Shown: positions 33,674-43,242 of the stretch, piece after piece
Numbering within the stretch: position 1 is the stretch's first letter
Layout of the letters: every line of letters starts with the position of its first letter
Assembly (NCBI GenBank): GCA_009838645.1
Contig: VXRC01000039.1
Span: 1-64,000 of the forward strand
Direction of reading: 5' to 3'
DNA from: Gemmatimonadota bacterium
GTDB lineage: Bacteria > JAAXHH01
DNA: 64,000 bases
The notes under the pieces: generated by a model
What the model saw: only the letters and a program-made list of their open reading frames with translations
What the model was told of the DNA's origin: nothing
Database searches by the model: none
Translations under genes and position numbers: made by a program

Positions 33674-36448
33674 TCAGAACCGCACGGCCACGCCCGCGGA
33701 AAGCAGCCGACCGATTTCCGGGGCGCCTACGAAGGCGCGGTACTTCGTGTTCAGCAGGTTGCTGGCTTCCACGCTGAAGGTGATCGCTGATATCTGGTAG
33801 GCGGCGTTGGCGTCCACCACGGCGTAGGCGTCGACAGGGCCCGCGTACACGCCGTCCAGCATTGGGAAGGAACCGCGGTAACTGATCTTGCCGCCCAGGG
33901 TCAGAGGCATCCCGGAGGGGCGGTACATAACGCCTCCGCTGAGCTTGTGCTTCGGGGAATTCAAGGGGACGTCGCCGAGGTTCTCCACGTTCTCGAACAG
34001 GTTCCGGTGTATATACGAGTAACTGCCCGTTATGTGCCACGACCGGTTGGGGAACCAGGATAACCCCAGGTCGGCGCCATAGACCGTGACGTCGCCGAAA
34101 TTCCGGTAGGTCAGGGCGACCGCGGTCGGGTCGGATGCCTGCTCGGGCGTTACGGTACCGAAGGGAATCATTGCGGCGCCATCCGCGATCTGGTCGACGT
34201 ATCCGTTCATTTCATCTGCGTGGTCGCCGTTCCCGTTGCCGCCGAGCGCGGGCTGGTCGAGCAAGGTGACCAGGCCGGCCAGTTGCGCGTTTGCGGGGTC
34301 CGCCAGGTAATCGGCGATACCCTGGTTCAAGGCACTTCGGAGGGTACCTTCGTCGAGAAACACCGAGGGCGTGAAGATCCAGAGCGGCAGGGTATAGTCG
34401 TTCATCTGCGTGCGGTAGAAATCGGCCGCGAGCACCAGCTTGTTCCGGACAATGCCCTTGTACCCGAACTCGAGGGTCTGCGAGATGGTCGGCCGGATCT
34501 TGTCGATGTCCTGGACCGCCGAGACGTCGTACGGATCGAATCCCTGCGTTTCGGGGTTGAGCAGTTGCAGGCTGTTCGTCAGGCCGTGGAGACGCTCGGG
34601 TATCACGCCGGTGAACTGGGCAGCAAGCTCGGGGGTGACGAGACCGCCGCTGTCGTTACCCAGTTGCTGGATCAACTCGGCGACCACGAGTTCCCTTGCG
34701 GCGCTCCACAGCAGGTTGTTGGCTTCCGGATCGTCGAGCCGCAGATAGGATTCCCTGGAAAGCCCGGCCGCGGTGGCGAAGGGCGAACGGTACATGGGCC
34801 GGCCTCTCTCGTCGCGGCGGAAGGTAAAGGGATTGCGCGCGCCGTACGACCGGATGTCGATGGAGTTGTCCGGACCCAGGCCCAGCCCTCCGAAAAGGTC
34901 GCCGAATCCGAACGCGTCGATAACTGCCCTGATGTCCAGCGACAACGTAGTCACCGTGGGTGTGTTGAACGCCCGGTTGTAGGTGACCCTGAACGTGTTC
35001 TCCGGATTGGGCTTCATCACTACGGCCGCGCGCGGCGAAAATACAGGGTCATCCAGCCTGCTGTGCCGGTCGAGGCGGCCGGCGAGCATCAGGCTCACCT
35101 GGTCGGTGAACCGGGTCTCGCTCTGGAGGTAGGCCCCGAATTCGTCGGTGTCGTCATCGTCCTCGTAGGTGCCGTGGATGGTCCCTTCGGTCCGTGGACG
35201 GGTAAGCAGCAGGTCCACGCCGTAGATGAACTGCTGGCGCAGGCCGATATCCGAGGTGTTCTGCAGCTGCATCACGGTCAACGACGACTTGTCCACCACG
35301 CCGTCGCCGGTGCGCAGCAACTGGGTTTCCCCCGCGTCGCTCTTGTTGTAGAAGAACTGGCCGAACCAGCCCCTGTACTGCATGCGGCCCTGGAGATAGC
35401 TGTACACCCAGTCCCTGCCCTGGGCCGAGCCCTGTCCCGTCATCTGGATGCTGGAGCTCTTGGAATACCCCGCCGAACCGATGAACGTCAGGTCCTCCGA
35501 AGGACGGACGTCGAGCCTGATTTCCCCGTACTGGCCGTCTATGTCGAGATTGCGCGGCACGACCTCGGCGGGATCGTGGTGCTCCCAGTCCCGGGCCTTC
35601 AGGTACTTCCCCGAAATCTTGAGCCCGATCATGTCGTTTACGCTGCTGGCATGGCGGAAGGACGCCTTCCGCAGGCCGCGTTCCCCTCCGGAGAGGGACA
35701 CGAAGTTGCCTTCCGATCCGAAGGGGGACCGGGATATGATGTGCATCACGCCGTTGGAGCTGTTGGGGCCGTAGAGCGCCGAACCGGGACCGCGGACGAT
35801 CTCTATCCGTTCGATGTCCTCGCTGGTGATGGGAATGATGTGGAAGGAATTGATCCGCAGCGACGGGATCCGCGCGATCCGGTTGTCCACCATAGTGAGG
35901 AGAAGGCCCGACAGCACTTTGTTGAAGCCGCGAATCACCGTACTGGCCTGCATGACGCCCGTCTTCGCGTGGTCCACGCCGCTCAGGTTCTTGATGTGTT
36001 CGTCGACGGACAGCGCCTGGGAGTTCCGGATATCCTTCATCTCGACCACTTCGACGGATGCCGGGGCGTCCAGCGCTTTTTCCTGCTTTCGGGAAGCCGA
36101 AACCACGACCTCCTGGCCCACGAGCACCGTAGCGGCCAGTACGAAATCCCGTTCCGTGGGCGCGCCGCCCTGAACCATGATCCCGGTCGCGGTGTCCGAC
36201 ACGTAACCCAGGTAAGTAACGGTGACCTCGTACTCCCCGGCGGGAAGTCCTTCTACGCGGTATATGCCCCGGCTGTCGCTCGTCGAACCCCGCAGCCCTA
36301 CGATCGCAGGGCTCTTGACCACGATGTTGGCGCCGAAGAGCGACGCCCCGCTCTCCGAAGCGATCCTGCCGGTCAGGATGCCCGTATCCTGCGCCGCCGC
36401 CGGGATCGCCGTCATGATGACGGCCAGAACAACGCCTGCCAGTCGCAT
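33674..36448 (-). CDS. TonB-dependent receptor (copy 1)
   Basis: A 924-residue outer-membrane active transporter. After a signal peptide ending in AAAQDT comes a carboxypeptidase-regulatory-like beta-sandwich (about 22-110). The plug follows, with EVVVSASRKQEKALDAPASV, SVDEHIKNLSGVDH and IEIVRGPGSALYGPNSSNGV. A 22-strand barrel ends in GRLLSAGVAVRF with terminal Phe. The ATG at 36448 has AAGGAA upstream. It is closely related to the next gene in the same order, so the pair arose by duplication. The ligand is not indicated; no SusD partner is present. Confidence 0.95.
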   Translation of the reverse strand: MRLAGVVLAVIMTAIPAAAQDTGILTGRIASESGASLFGANIVVKSPAIVGLRGSTSDSRGIYRVEGLPAGEYEVTVTYLGYVSDTATGIMVQGGAPTERDFVLAATVLVGQEVVVSASRKQEKALDAPASVEVVEMKDIRNSQALSVDEHIKNLSGVDHAKTGVMQASTVIRGFNKVLSGLLLTMVDNRIARIPSLRINSFHIIPITSEDIERIEIVRGPGSALYGPNSSNGVMHIISRSPFGSEGNFVSLSGGERGLRKASFRHASSVNDMIGLKISGKYLKARDWEHHDPAEVVPRNLDIDGQYGEIRLDVRPSEDLTFIGSAGYSKSSSIQMTGQGSAQGRDWVYSYLQGRMQYRGWFGQFFYNKSDAGETQLLRTGDGVVDKSSLTVMQLQNTSDIGLRQQFIYGVDLLLTRPRTEGTIHGTYEDDDDTDEFGAYLQSETRFTDQVSLMLAGRLDRHSRLDDPVFSPRAAVVMKPNPENTFRVTYNRAFNTPTVTTLSLDIRAVIDAFGFGDLFGGLGLGPDNSIDIRSYGARNPFTFRRDERGRPMYRSPFATAAGLSRESYLRLDDPEANNLLWSAARELVVAELIQQLGNDSGGLVTPELAAQFTGVIPERLHGLTNSLQLLNPETQGFDPYDVSAVQDIDKIRPTISQTLEFGYKGIVRNKLVLAADFYRTQMNDYTLPLWIFTPSVFLDEGTLRSALNQGIADYLADPANAQLAGLVTLLDQPALGGNGNGDHADEMNGYVDQIADGAAMIPFGTVTPEQASDPTAVALTYRNFGDVTVYGADLGLSWFPNRSWHITGSYSYIHRNLFENVENLGDVPLNSPKHKLSGGVMYRPSGMPLTLGGKISYRGSFPMLDGVYAGPVDAYAVVDANAAYQISAITFSVEASNLLNTKYRAFVGAPEIGRLLSAGVAVRF

Positions 36449-36567
36449 CGGAACGGTTCCTTCCTGCCGGTCAGGGCCGTGGGTATTACAGACTCCGCGC
36501 CGGTGCGGTTTCGACTTCCGTTTCGCGTCGGCGCGGCCAGTCTTTTCTTGTGTGCGTAATTACTTAT

Positions 36568-36595
36568 AGAATAAGAAAATACGCGGATTTGTCAA
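36568..36595 (-). promoter_or_regulatory. Promoter of TonB receptor copy 1
   Basis: On the minus strand GCTTGACA (TTGACA at 36590-36595) and TATTCT (36568-36573) are separated by 16 bp, matching 6 of 6 and 4 of 6 bases. It lies between the stop of copy 2 and the start of copy 1, in an AT-rich patch, so copy 1 can be expressed independently. Confidence 0.6.
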
Positions 36596-36617
36596 GCGAA
36601 TTATCGGCCGAATGCGG

Positions 36618-39452
36618 TTAGAATCGCAACGCGAGACCCGCCATGACCAGGCGCCCGATCATCGGCGCTCCGACGAAGGCCTGGTATTCCTTGTCGAGCA
36701 GATTGCTGGCCTCCACGCTGAACGTGACCTTCGAGAAATCATAGGAAGCGCTCACGTCCACGACGGTATGGGATTCCACGTCGCCGACGTAGACCCCGTC
36801 GGCCATTTCAAAAGCGCCGCGATAACGCATGCGTGCGCCGAGGTTGAGCGGCAGGCCGGACGGCTTCAGGCCGATGGCCAGGGACAGCTTGTGCTTTGGC
36901 GCGTTCAATGGAATGTCGTCGATGCCGTCCACTTTCTCGAACAGGTTCTCGTTGATGAAGGAATAGCTGCCCGACAGGTTCCAGGTATCGCTGGGATAAT
37001 AGGAGAACCCGAGGTCCGCGCCGTAGTACGAAACTTCACCGAAGTTGCGGTAGGTCAGCATCACGGCATTGGGGTCGGTGGCTTCCTCCGGGGTCACCGT
37101 GCCATAGGGGATCGCAGCCGCCGTGCCCACGAAGATCCGGGTCAGCTCGTCTACCGGCGACCCGTTTCCGTCGCCGCCCACGCCCGTGGCCGGATCATCG
37201 ATCACCGCGAGCGCCCCGGCCAGCTGCGCGTTCTCCGGCAGGGCCAGTTGCTGCGCGATACCCGCGCCAAGGGCCGAGGCCAGCGGACCGGGATCCAGGA
37301 ACACGTTGGGGGTCACGATGTGTATGGAACTGATGAAATCGTGAATCTTGTTCCGGTAGAAATCCGCGGTCAGCACCAGCTTGTTGCCGACGACGCCCTT
37401 GTAACCCACTTCAAACGTCTCGGTAATGGACGGTCTCATCGGGTCGACGTCCCTGACCGATGCCGGATCGACGGGATTGAAGGAACCCGTCCCCGTGTCC
37501 AGTACGCCCAGCGAATTCGTGAGCCCCGGCAGGGCGGACGGGATGACGCCCGGGAACGCGGCGGCCAGTTGCGCCGCCTGCTGGGCCGCCAGCTGCGCGG
37601 CGTTCGGAGCCGGAAGACCGAGCGAAATCAGGTACTGCGTGATGATGGGGACCGCAAGCCCCTGGAGCTGCGGCGTAAGTTGCGCCAGCACGGCCCCGCG
37701 TGCCACGCCCCAGAGGAGATTGGTACTGGCCGGATCGTTCATGGGCAGATAGGTGTCCGCGGGCAGCCCCGCGACGGGGGCGAAGGGCGACCGGTACATG
37801 GGCAGGCCGTTGTCTCCGCGCCGGAACGTGAACTGCGAGTTGACGCCCTGCGTGCGCAGGTCGATGGTGCGGTCCGGACCCAGACCCAGGGCGGCGAAGT
37901 TCGCGCCCAGGCCGAACGGATCGGAACCCGCGATCAGATCGAGGAAGTAATGCACGGAACTGGGTGTGCCGAAGGCCCGGTTGTACGTCAGCCGAAGCGT
38001 GCTCTCCGTCGAAGGCTTGTAGACCAGGGCCGCCCGGGGCGAGAACACCGGGTCTTCGATCTTGCTGTGTTCGTCCAGCCGGCCGGCCAGCATCAGGCTG
38101 ACCTGGTCGTTCAGGGTCGTTTCGCTTTGCACGTACAGCCCGTATTCGTCCAGGTTGTCGCGGTCTTCGAACTGACCGTGGGTCGTGTTCCCGGTGTTGG
38201 GCCGGGTCAGCAGCACGTCGGCGCCGTAAGTGAACTGCTGACGGCCGCCCACTGCAAGGTTGTGCTGGAGCTGCATCACGGTCAGCCGCGAGGTATCCAC
38301 GATCGGCTGGGTGGTACGCAGGAGCTTGGTATCGCCCGCGTCGTTCATGTTGAGAAAGATCTGCGCGAACCATCCCTTGTACTGCGAGCGGGCCTGAAAG
38401 AACCGGGTAGACCAGTCGACGGCCTGGGCCGCGCCCTGCCCGGTCATCTGAACGGCCTTGATCCGGGAATACCCCGCCGACCCGATGATGGACAGGTCGT
38501 CGGTCGGACGCAGGTCGACCCGGACTTCGCCGAGCAGGCGTTCGTTGTCGTTGTCCCGGGGGATGACCTCCGCGGGGTCTTCGTATGCCCACTCCCGGGC
38601 CTTCGAGTACTCGCCGGAAACCTTGAACCCCATTTTCCCGTCGACGCTGCTGGCGTGCCGGAAGGTCGCCTTGCGCAGACTGCGTTCGCCGCCGTACAGG
38701 GAAAAGGCGTTGCCCTCCGAACCGATGGGCGACCGGGTCACGATGTGCATGACCCCGTTGGCGCTGTTGGGGCCGTAAAGGGCTGACCCCGGACCGCGGA
38801 CGACTTCGATGCGCTGGATGTCCTCGCTCGTGAGGGGTATGGAACTGCCCATGTTGAGCCGGAGCGAGGCGATGCGCGCGATCCGGTTGTCCACCATCTG
38901 CAGAAGGGATCCGGTGAAGGTGCGGTTGAATCCCCGTATCACGGTGGAACTCTGGGAAACGCCGACCTTGGCCTGGTCCACGCCGCTCAGGTCCTTGATG
39001 TAGTCGGTAACCGACAGGACCGGCCGGTCCATGATCTCGTCCAGCTCCACCACGGATATGGAAGCCGGCGCGTCGAGCAGCTTCTCCTGCTTGCGCGACG
39101 CGGAAACCACGACCTGCTCGCCGATCAGCGTCGTAGCCGCCAGGCCGACGTCCAGCGTGGTGGTCTGGCCGCCGCTGATCATTACGCCGGCCGTGGTGAC
39201 CGATTCGTAACCGAGGAAGGAAGCGGTCACTTCATAGACGCCGGGCGGCAGGCCGTCGATGCGGAACGCCCCCTCGCCGTCGGTCGTCGTTCCCCGCAGT
39301 CCTTCGATCGCGTCGCCCGCGACAGTGATATTGGCGCCGAACAACGCCATGCCGTCATCGGTGGCGACTCTGCCGGCCAGGCTGCCGGTTTCCTGGGCCG
39401 CCGCCGGCCATACACTGAACAGCAAGAGCAGAACCACGCTCGTAATGCGCAT
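36618..39452 (-). CDS. TonB-dependent receptor (copy 2)
   Basis: A 944-residue paralogue of the preceding receptor with the same layout: signal peptide ending AAAQET, a carboxypeptidase-regulatory-like domain and a plug. The plug contains EQVVVSASRKQEKLLDAPAS, VTDYIKDLSGVDQ and IEVVRGPGSALYGPNSANGV. The barrel ends in GRLVMAGLALRF. Compared with copy 1 it has an extra Ala/Gln-rich external loop (AAQLAAQQAAQLAAAFPGV region). The ATG at 39452 has GGGGAGG about 8 bp upstream. It follows the NCS2 permease gene by 67 bp and may be co-transcribed with it. Ligand unknown. Confidence 0.95.
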   Translation of the reverse strand: MRITSVVLLLLFSVWPAAAQETGSLAGRVATDDGMALFGANITVAGDAIEGLRGTTTDGEGAFRIDGLPPGVYEVTASFLGYESVTTAGVMISGGQTTTLDVGLAATTLIGEQVVVSASRKQEKLLDAPASISVVELDEIMDRPVLSVTDYIKDLSGVDQAKVGVSQSSTVIRGFNRTFTGSLLQMVDNRIARIASLRLNMGSSIPLTSEDIQRIEVVRGPGSALYGPNSANGVMHIVTRSPIGSEGNAFSLYGGERSLRKATFRHASSVDGKMGFKVSGEYSKAREWAYEDPAEVIPRDNDNERLLGEVRVDLRPTDDLSIIGSAGYSRIKAVQMTGQGAAQAVDWSTRFFQARSQYKGWFAQIFLNMNDAGDTKLLRTTQPIVDTSRLTVMQLQHNLAVGGRQQFTYGADVLLTRPNTGNTTHGQFEDRDNLDEYGLYVQSETTLNDQVSLMLAGRLDEHSKIEDPVFSPRAALVYKPSTESTLRLTYNRAFGTPSSVHYFLDLIAGSDPFGLGANFAALGLGPDRTIDLRTQGVNSQFTFRRGDNGLPMYRSPFAPVAGLPADTYLPMNDPASTNLLWGVARGAVLAQLTPQLQGLAVPIITQYLISLGLPAPNAAQLAAQQAAQLAAAFPGVIPSALPGLTNSLGVLDTGTGSFNPVDPASVRDVDPMRPSITETFEVGYKGVVGNKLVLTADFYRNKIHDFISSIHIVTPNVFLDPGPLASALGAGIAQQLALPENAQLAGALAVIDDPATGVGGDGNGSPVDELTRIFVGTAAAIPYGTVTPEEATDPNAVMLTYRNFGEVSYYGADLGFSYYPSDTWNLSGSYSFINENLFEKVDGIDDIPLNAPKHKLSLAIGLKPSGLPLNLGARMRYRGAFEMADGVYVGDVESHTVVDVSASYDFSKVTFSVEASNLLDKEYQAFVGAPMIGRLVMAGLALRF

Positions 39453-39519
39453 GATGAATACCTCCCCACGGTAGCTGGTGGTGAATGGAGGCCACTGGAA
39501 CAGGCCCGTAAACTTCAGA

Positions 39520-40833
39520 TCACTCCATGAAAACGTAACGTGCGATAAACACAAGCGCCAGGACGTCGACGAGTGGATGCACGTCCGCGCCTTTGCCGCT
39601 CAGTCTCTTGATGACCGGATAGGCGACGAAACCCACGGCCAGCCCGTCGGCGATGCTGAAGGTCAACGGGATCGAAATCAACGTCAGGAACACGGGGACC
39701 GCTTCCGTCGCGTCGCTCCAGTTCACCCGCGCCGCCGCGGCCATCATCAGCACGCCCGTTACGATCAGGGCCGGCGCGGTGGCGAAAACCGGTATGGATT
39801 CGACCAGCGGGGCCACGAACAACGTGCCGAGGAACAGGATGGCGACGACCAGGCTGGCGAATCCCGTACGCGCCCCGGAAGATATGCCGGTGGCGCTCTC
39901 GATGTAGGTGGTCACGGTCGACGAGCCCAGCACGCTGCCGAAAACCGTTCCGACAGAGTCCGCCAGCAGCGCGCGGTTGGCCCGGGGAAGCCGGCCCTGG
40001 CGGTCCAGGAAACCCGAGCGCTCCGAGAGACCGACCAGCGTGCCCATGGTATCGAACAGGTCCACGAACAGGAAGGCGAAGACGAGATGGAGAAACATCG
40101 TGTCCAGGGTGTACGGCAGGTGGACGATCGCCTCCCCGAAGAGGGTTGCGGGCCAGGCGGGCAGGCTGACCACGCCGGCCGGCCAGGGAACCACGCCGAT
40201 GATCATGGCCAGGAAAGCGACTCCTGCGACACCCAGCAGGATCGCGCCTCGAATGCCCCGGGCAAGCATGACGCCGATACCCGCCAGACCGACAAGCGTC
40301 AGCACGAATGGCCAGGAACGTACGTCCCCCAGGTCGACCAGGGTGACCGGATCGTCCACGATGATGCCGGCGTTCCTGAGACCGATGAACGCGATGAACA
40401 GCCCGATCCCCCCGGCCGTCGCGCGTTTGAGCGGTTCGGGCACCGCGGTGATGATGGCTTCCCTTACGCGCAGTACGGTCAACAACAGGAACAGGAGACC
40501 CGACGCCAGCACCACGGCGAGCGCGATACGCCAGCCCACTTCCATGCCCAGTACGATGGTATAGGTGAAAAAAGCGTTCAGCCCCATGCCGGGCGCGAGG
40601 GCGAAGGGGTAGTTCGCCAGCAGCGCCATCAAAAGCGTGCCGATGGCGGCGGACGCGCACGTGGCGAACAGGAGTTCTCCGAACAACGCCTGGCCCATCG
40701 CCTCCGACAGCATGGCGGGGTTTACCGCCACGATGTAGGCCATCGTCATGAAGGTGGTCAGGCCGCCGGTGGCCTCGGTCCGCCAGTCCGTGTTGTGTTC
40801 GTCGAACCTGAAGAATGACGCGATACGGTTCAT
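39520..40833 (-). CDS. NCS2 family purine permease (AzgA/PbuG-like)
   Basis: A 437-residue inner-membrane carrier with 13-14 helices, of the hypoxanthine/guanine/adenine subgroup. It starts MNRIASFFRFDEHNTDWRTE and has the family's TFMTMAYIVAVNPAML near the N-terminus. LAPGMGLNAFFTYTIV, LFVDLFDTMGTLVGLSERSG and SSTVTTYIESATGISSGART follow. The ATG at 40833 overlaps the tsaD stop (ATGA), so the two are coupled; longer readings over tsaD were rejected. Its substrate is probably a nucleobase, imported with protons. Confidence 0.92.
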   Translation of the reverse strand: MNRIASFFRFDEHNTDWRTEATGGLTTFMTMAYIVAVNPAMLSEAMGQALFGELLFATCASAAIGTLLMALLANYPFALAPGMGLNAFFTYTIVLGMEVGWRIALAVVLASGLLFLLLTVLRVREAIITAVPEPLKRATAGGIGLFIAFIGLRNAGIIVDDPVTLVDLGDVRSWPFVLTLVGLAGIGVMLARGIRGAILLGVAGVAFLAMIIGVVPWPAGVVSLPAWPATLFGEAIVHLPYTLDTMFLHLVFAFLFVDLFDTMGTLVGLSERSGFLDRQGRLPRANRALLADSVGTVFGSVLGSSTVTTYIESATGISSGARTGFASLVVAILFLGTLFVAPLVESIPVFATAPALIVTGVLMMAAAARVNWSDATEAVPVFLTLISIPLTFSIADGLAVGFVAYPVIKRLSGKGADVHPLVDVLALVFIARYVFME

Positions 40834-41873
40834 GGCCGCGCTGTCCCACCGTTCATCCCGGCGCCGGTTAGATCCGCCAGGCGCGCGCGGGGCTGGACGG
40901 AAAGCGAAAGTCCGTCCCGCTGCCCGTTGCGAAACCGGTAAGCTCCGGCCGCCGCGATCATGGCGCCGTTGTCCGTGCACAGAATGGGTGGGGGATAGAC
41001 TACCCGGAGCCCCGATTCGGCGCCTTTTTCCGTCATCCGCTCGCGCAGCCGGCTGTTGCACGCCACGCCTCCCGTGATCAGAATGGCGTCCACTCCGGCG
41101 GCCGAAGCGGCGGCCACGGACTTGTCGACCAGCACGTCTACGACGGCTTCCTGGAAGGACGCGGCGATGTGGGCGCGGTCGCGGTCGATCTCCGCTTCGG
41201 TCTGTCCCGAAAGATACATGCGTATGGCGTTCTTCAGACCACTGAAACTGAACTCGAAGCCGTCGGGATCGAGGTAGGTCCGGGGAAAATCCAGGAACCC
41301 GGGATCTCCTTCGCGCGACAACCGGTCGATGACGGGACCGCCGGGATACCCGATCCGCATCAGCCTGGCGACCTTGTCGAAGGCCTCGCCGGCCGCATCA
41401 TCGCGCGTATTGCCCAGGATGTTGTAACGGCCCCAGTCCTCGACGAGCACCAACTGCGTGTGTCCGCCCGATACGACAAGCGCGATGAAGGGAGGGGCGA
41501 GTTCCCCGTCCGCCAGGCGCCCCGCGTACACGTGGCCTTCGATGTGGTTCACGCCGACCAGGGGTTTGCCCATGGCCATCGCGATGGATTTGACCGTGGA
41601 AAGTCCGATCAGCAGACAGCCCGCCAGTCCGGGGCCGTAGGTCACGGCGATTGCGTCCAGGCCATCGGGTTCGCAGGAAGCCAGTTGCAGGGCCGATTCG
41701 ATCGCGGGCAGCAGAAGGGCCAGGTGGGCCCGGGAGGCCAGTTCCGGCACGACGCCCCCGTATTCGACGTGTATGCCCTGCGAGGAGATTACGTTGGACA
41801 GGACCGTCGTTTCATCGCGAACGACAGCGGCCGCGGTTTCATCGCAGGAGGTATCGATTCCGAGGATGAGCAT
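40830..41873 (-). CDS. tsaD: tRNA N6-adenosine threonylcarbamoyltransferase TsaD
   Basis: TsaD transfers threonylcarbamoyl to A37 of tRNAs reading ANN codons. The 347-residue ASKHA-fold protein begins LILGIDTSCDETAAAVV and has the metal-binding HxxxH in VNHIEGHVYAG. ALVVSGGHTQLVLV, GEAFDKVARLM, FEFSFSGLKNAIR, ITGGVACNSRLRE and LCTDNGAMIAAAG are all in the expected order. The ATG at 41873 is the only good start. It is coupled to the NCS2 permease by a 4-bp overlap; TsaB and TsaE are not in the window. Confidence 0.97.
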   Translation of the reverse strand: MLILGIDTSCDETAAAVVRDETTVLSNVISSQGIHVEYGGVVPELASRAHLALLLPAIESALQLASCEPDGLDAIAVTYGPGLAGCLLIGLSTVKSIAMAMGKPLVGVNHIEGHVYAGRLADGELAPPFIALVVSGGHTQLVLVEDWGRYNILGNTRDDAAGEAFDKVARLMRIGYPGGPVIDRLSREGDPGFLDFPRTYLDPDGFEFSFSGLKNAIRMYLSGQTEAEIDRDRAHIAASFQEAVVDVLVDKSVAAASAAGVDAILITGGVACNSRLRERMTEKGAESGLRVVYPPPILCTDNGAMIAAAGAYRFRNGQRDGLSLSVQPRARLADLTGAGMNGGTARP

Positions 41874-42250
41874 GGCCCCTCGATCGGTTCACTTCCGAGA
41901 CTGCGCCATGGGTCTGCCGAAACGGGTATCGCTGTTGTCGATGCGGATGTTGAATCCGCGGGTCAGACTGGTACACGTCCTGGACTGGTGCACGCCCAGG
42001 CCTTGTACTCGATCGTCACGCCATATGTTAAGGCCGTGAATGGTTTACAATTTATATGGTATTACGGCCGCGGCGTTGTCAATGATTATACCGCAGAAAT
42101 GGTGCACGAGCCTCGGCGTGCCCCAGGAAGGCAGACCCGTATCGTCTCGCGGGAGCGGGTCAGGGAGCGGTGCCGCGGGCACGCCGCTCCCGGTCGAGGT
42201 ACCGGGACGGCGTGCTGAGGGGTCATGGTGGAGGGCGTCTATGATCCGGA
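41874..42250. other. Intergenic region upstream of tsaD with repeats and hairpins
   Basis: This 377-bp stretch holds a 17-bp imperfect tandem repeat at 41966-41999 (GACTGGTACACGTCCTG-like). A possible tsaD promoter has TTGACA at 42077-42082, with a TATAAA at an over-long 20-bp spacing. Two adjacent GC-rich hairpins lie at 42163-42206. No gene was recognised. Confidence 0.5.
42163..42206 (-). other. Two adjacent strong hairpins downstream of the DUF4097-like gene
   Basis: Stem GGGAGCG/CGCTCCC with an inner GTGCC/GGCAC stem (42163-42191) adjoins a second stem CCCGGT/ACCGGG (42189-42206). They lie 45-88 bp past the DUF4097-like stop. No T-run follows on either strand, so a classical intrinsic terminator is not shown. 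Confidence 0.4.
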
Positions 42251-43120
42251 TTACGGATCGCTTCTTCTCAATCGGAATCTGGTATGGTCGCCGCGAAGTT
42301 CGAGCAACGCGCCACCCCCGTTGATCGTGCCGGCGATGATGCCTTCGTCGCGTTTTGACACCCGGGTCGATATCTCGAAATCGGAATCCAGGTCGCTTTG
42401 GTGGCTGACGTCGGAGTAGAGGTCGAGTCCCTGATGGCGGGGAAGGTACAGTACCGTCCGGCCCCGGTGCGCGCGTATCCGCGTATCGCCGCTGAGTTGC
42501 GTTGCTTCCATGCGCACATCCGCGTGTCTCGCGTCCAGTTCGACGGCGCCTTCCAACTCCGTCAGCCGAAGCGTGCCGTGATCCAGGTCCAGGCGCGACA
42601 AGCCCGTCCAGTCCGTTCCCGATACCTCGCTGTAGTGCGCATTGATGCGAATCGCGCCTTCCACGTCCTGGATCCTCGTGTCCGTATGGCGGACGTCCAA
42701 ATCCAGATGGATACGACGCGGCGTTCGAATTTCGTAATGGACATAGGGGATATGGCGGATGCTGATGAACCATCGTTTGTAACTGGGAATATCGTCATAG
42801 TCGGACCGGATCCGCAACGATCGTCCGGATCCCTCCACTTCGATGCTCAACGCCGATACGATCTTACTCGCGTAGTCGGGGTTGATTTCGAAGGGTGACT
42901 CGATACGGGCGACGATTTCCACCTCGTTACGATCCCATGACGACAGTTCAAGGCTGCCCCTGCCGATTTCTATGTCCAGGTGGCCGCCCGGTTCGAATGC
43001 GACCGTTTTAGCGTAATGCCTGACTTCTGCGAATGCGTCCCGGTGAAAACCCGTCAGGTCGCCGGGCAGCAGGATGAGTACGGCGGCAACAGCAAGAACT
43101 CTATACGCGAGCGTAAACAT
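42251..43120 (-). CDS. Exported DUF4097-like beta-strand repeat protein
   Basis: A 289-residue protein with an N-terminal signal sequence (about 1-30). A series of short beta-strand repeats follows, typical of the DUF4097/putative adhesin group: GHLDIEIGRGSLELSSWDRNE early, then RIHLDLDVRHTDTRI, SRLDLDHGTLRLTELEG and VELDARHADVRMEA. These would form a right-handed beta-helix or sandwich on the outside of the inner membrane. The ATG at 43120 has GGGAGGTGC upstream. It stands between tsaD and proline dehydrogenase genes on the same strand. Biological role unknown. Confidence 0.7.
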   Translation of the reverse strand: MFTLAYRVLAVAAVLILLPGDLTGFHRDAFAEVRHYAKTVAFEPGGHLDIEIGRGSLELSSWDRNEVEIVARIESPFEINPDYASKIVSALSIEVEGSGRSLRIRSDYDDIPSYKRWFISIRHIPYVHYEIRTPRRIHLDLDVRHTDTRIQDVEGAIRINAHYSEVSGTDWTGLSRLDLDHGTLRLTELEGAVELDARHADVRMEATQLSGDTRIRAHRGRTVLYLPRHQGLDLYSDVSHQSDLDSDFEISTRVSKRDEGIIAGTINGGGALLELRGDHTRFRLRRSDP

Positions 43121-43242
43121 AATGCACCTCCCATCCGGTAAGCTGAAGGTTTATCGCGAAGAACCCCGGAATGAATAACGTGAGGTCATCGCGCCTACCT
43201 GCTTAGACCTCGAATGGAAAGTGTAAGTTGCCGCAATCGGCC

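Noticed and set aside
34220-36559. A 779-residue open frame opposite TonB receptor copy 1
   Set aside because: Its composition is that of a shadow frame and the receptor on the other strand has clear domains, signal peptide and ribosome site.
42163-42206. Rho-independent terminator after the DUF4097-like gene
   Set aside because: The hairpins are strong but no T-run follows on either strand, so only a structured element was recorded.
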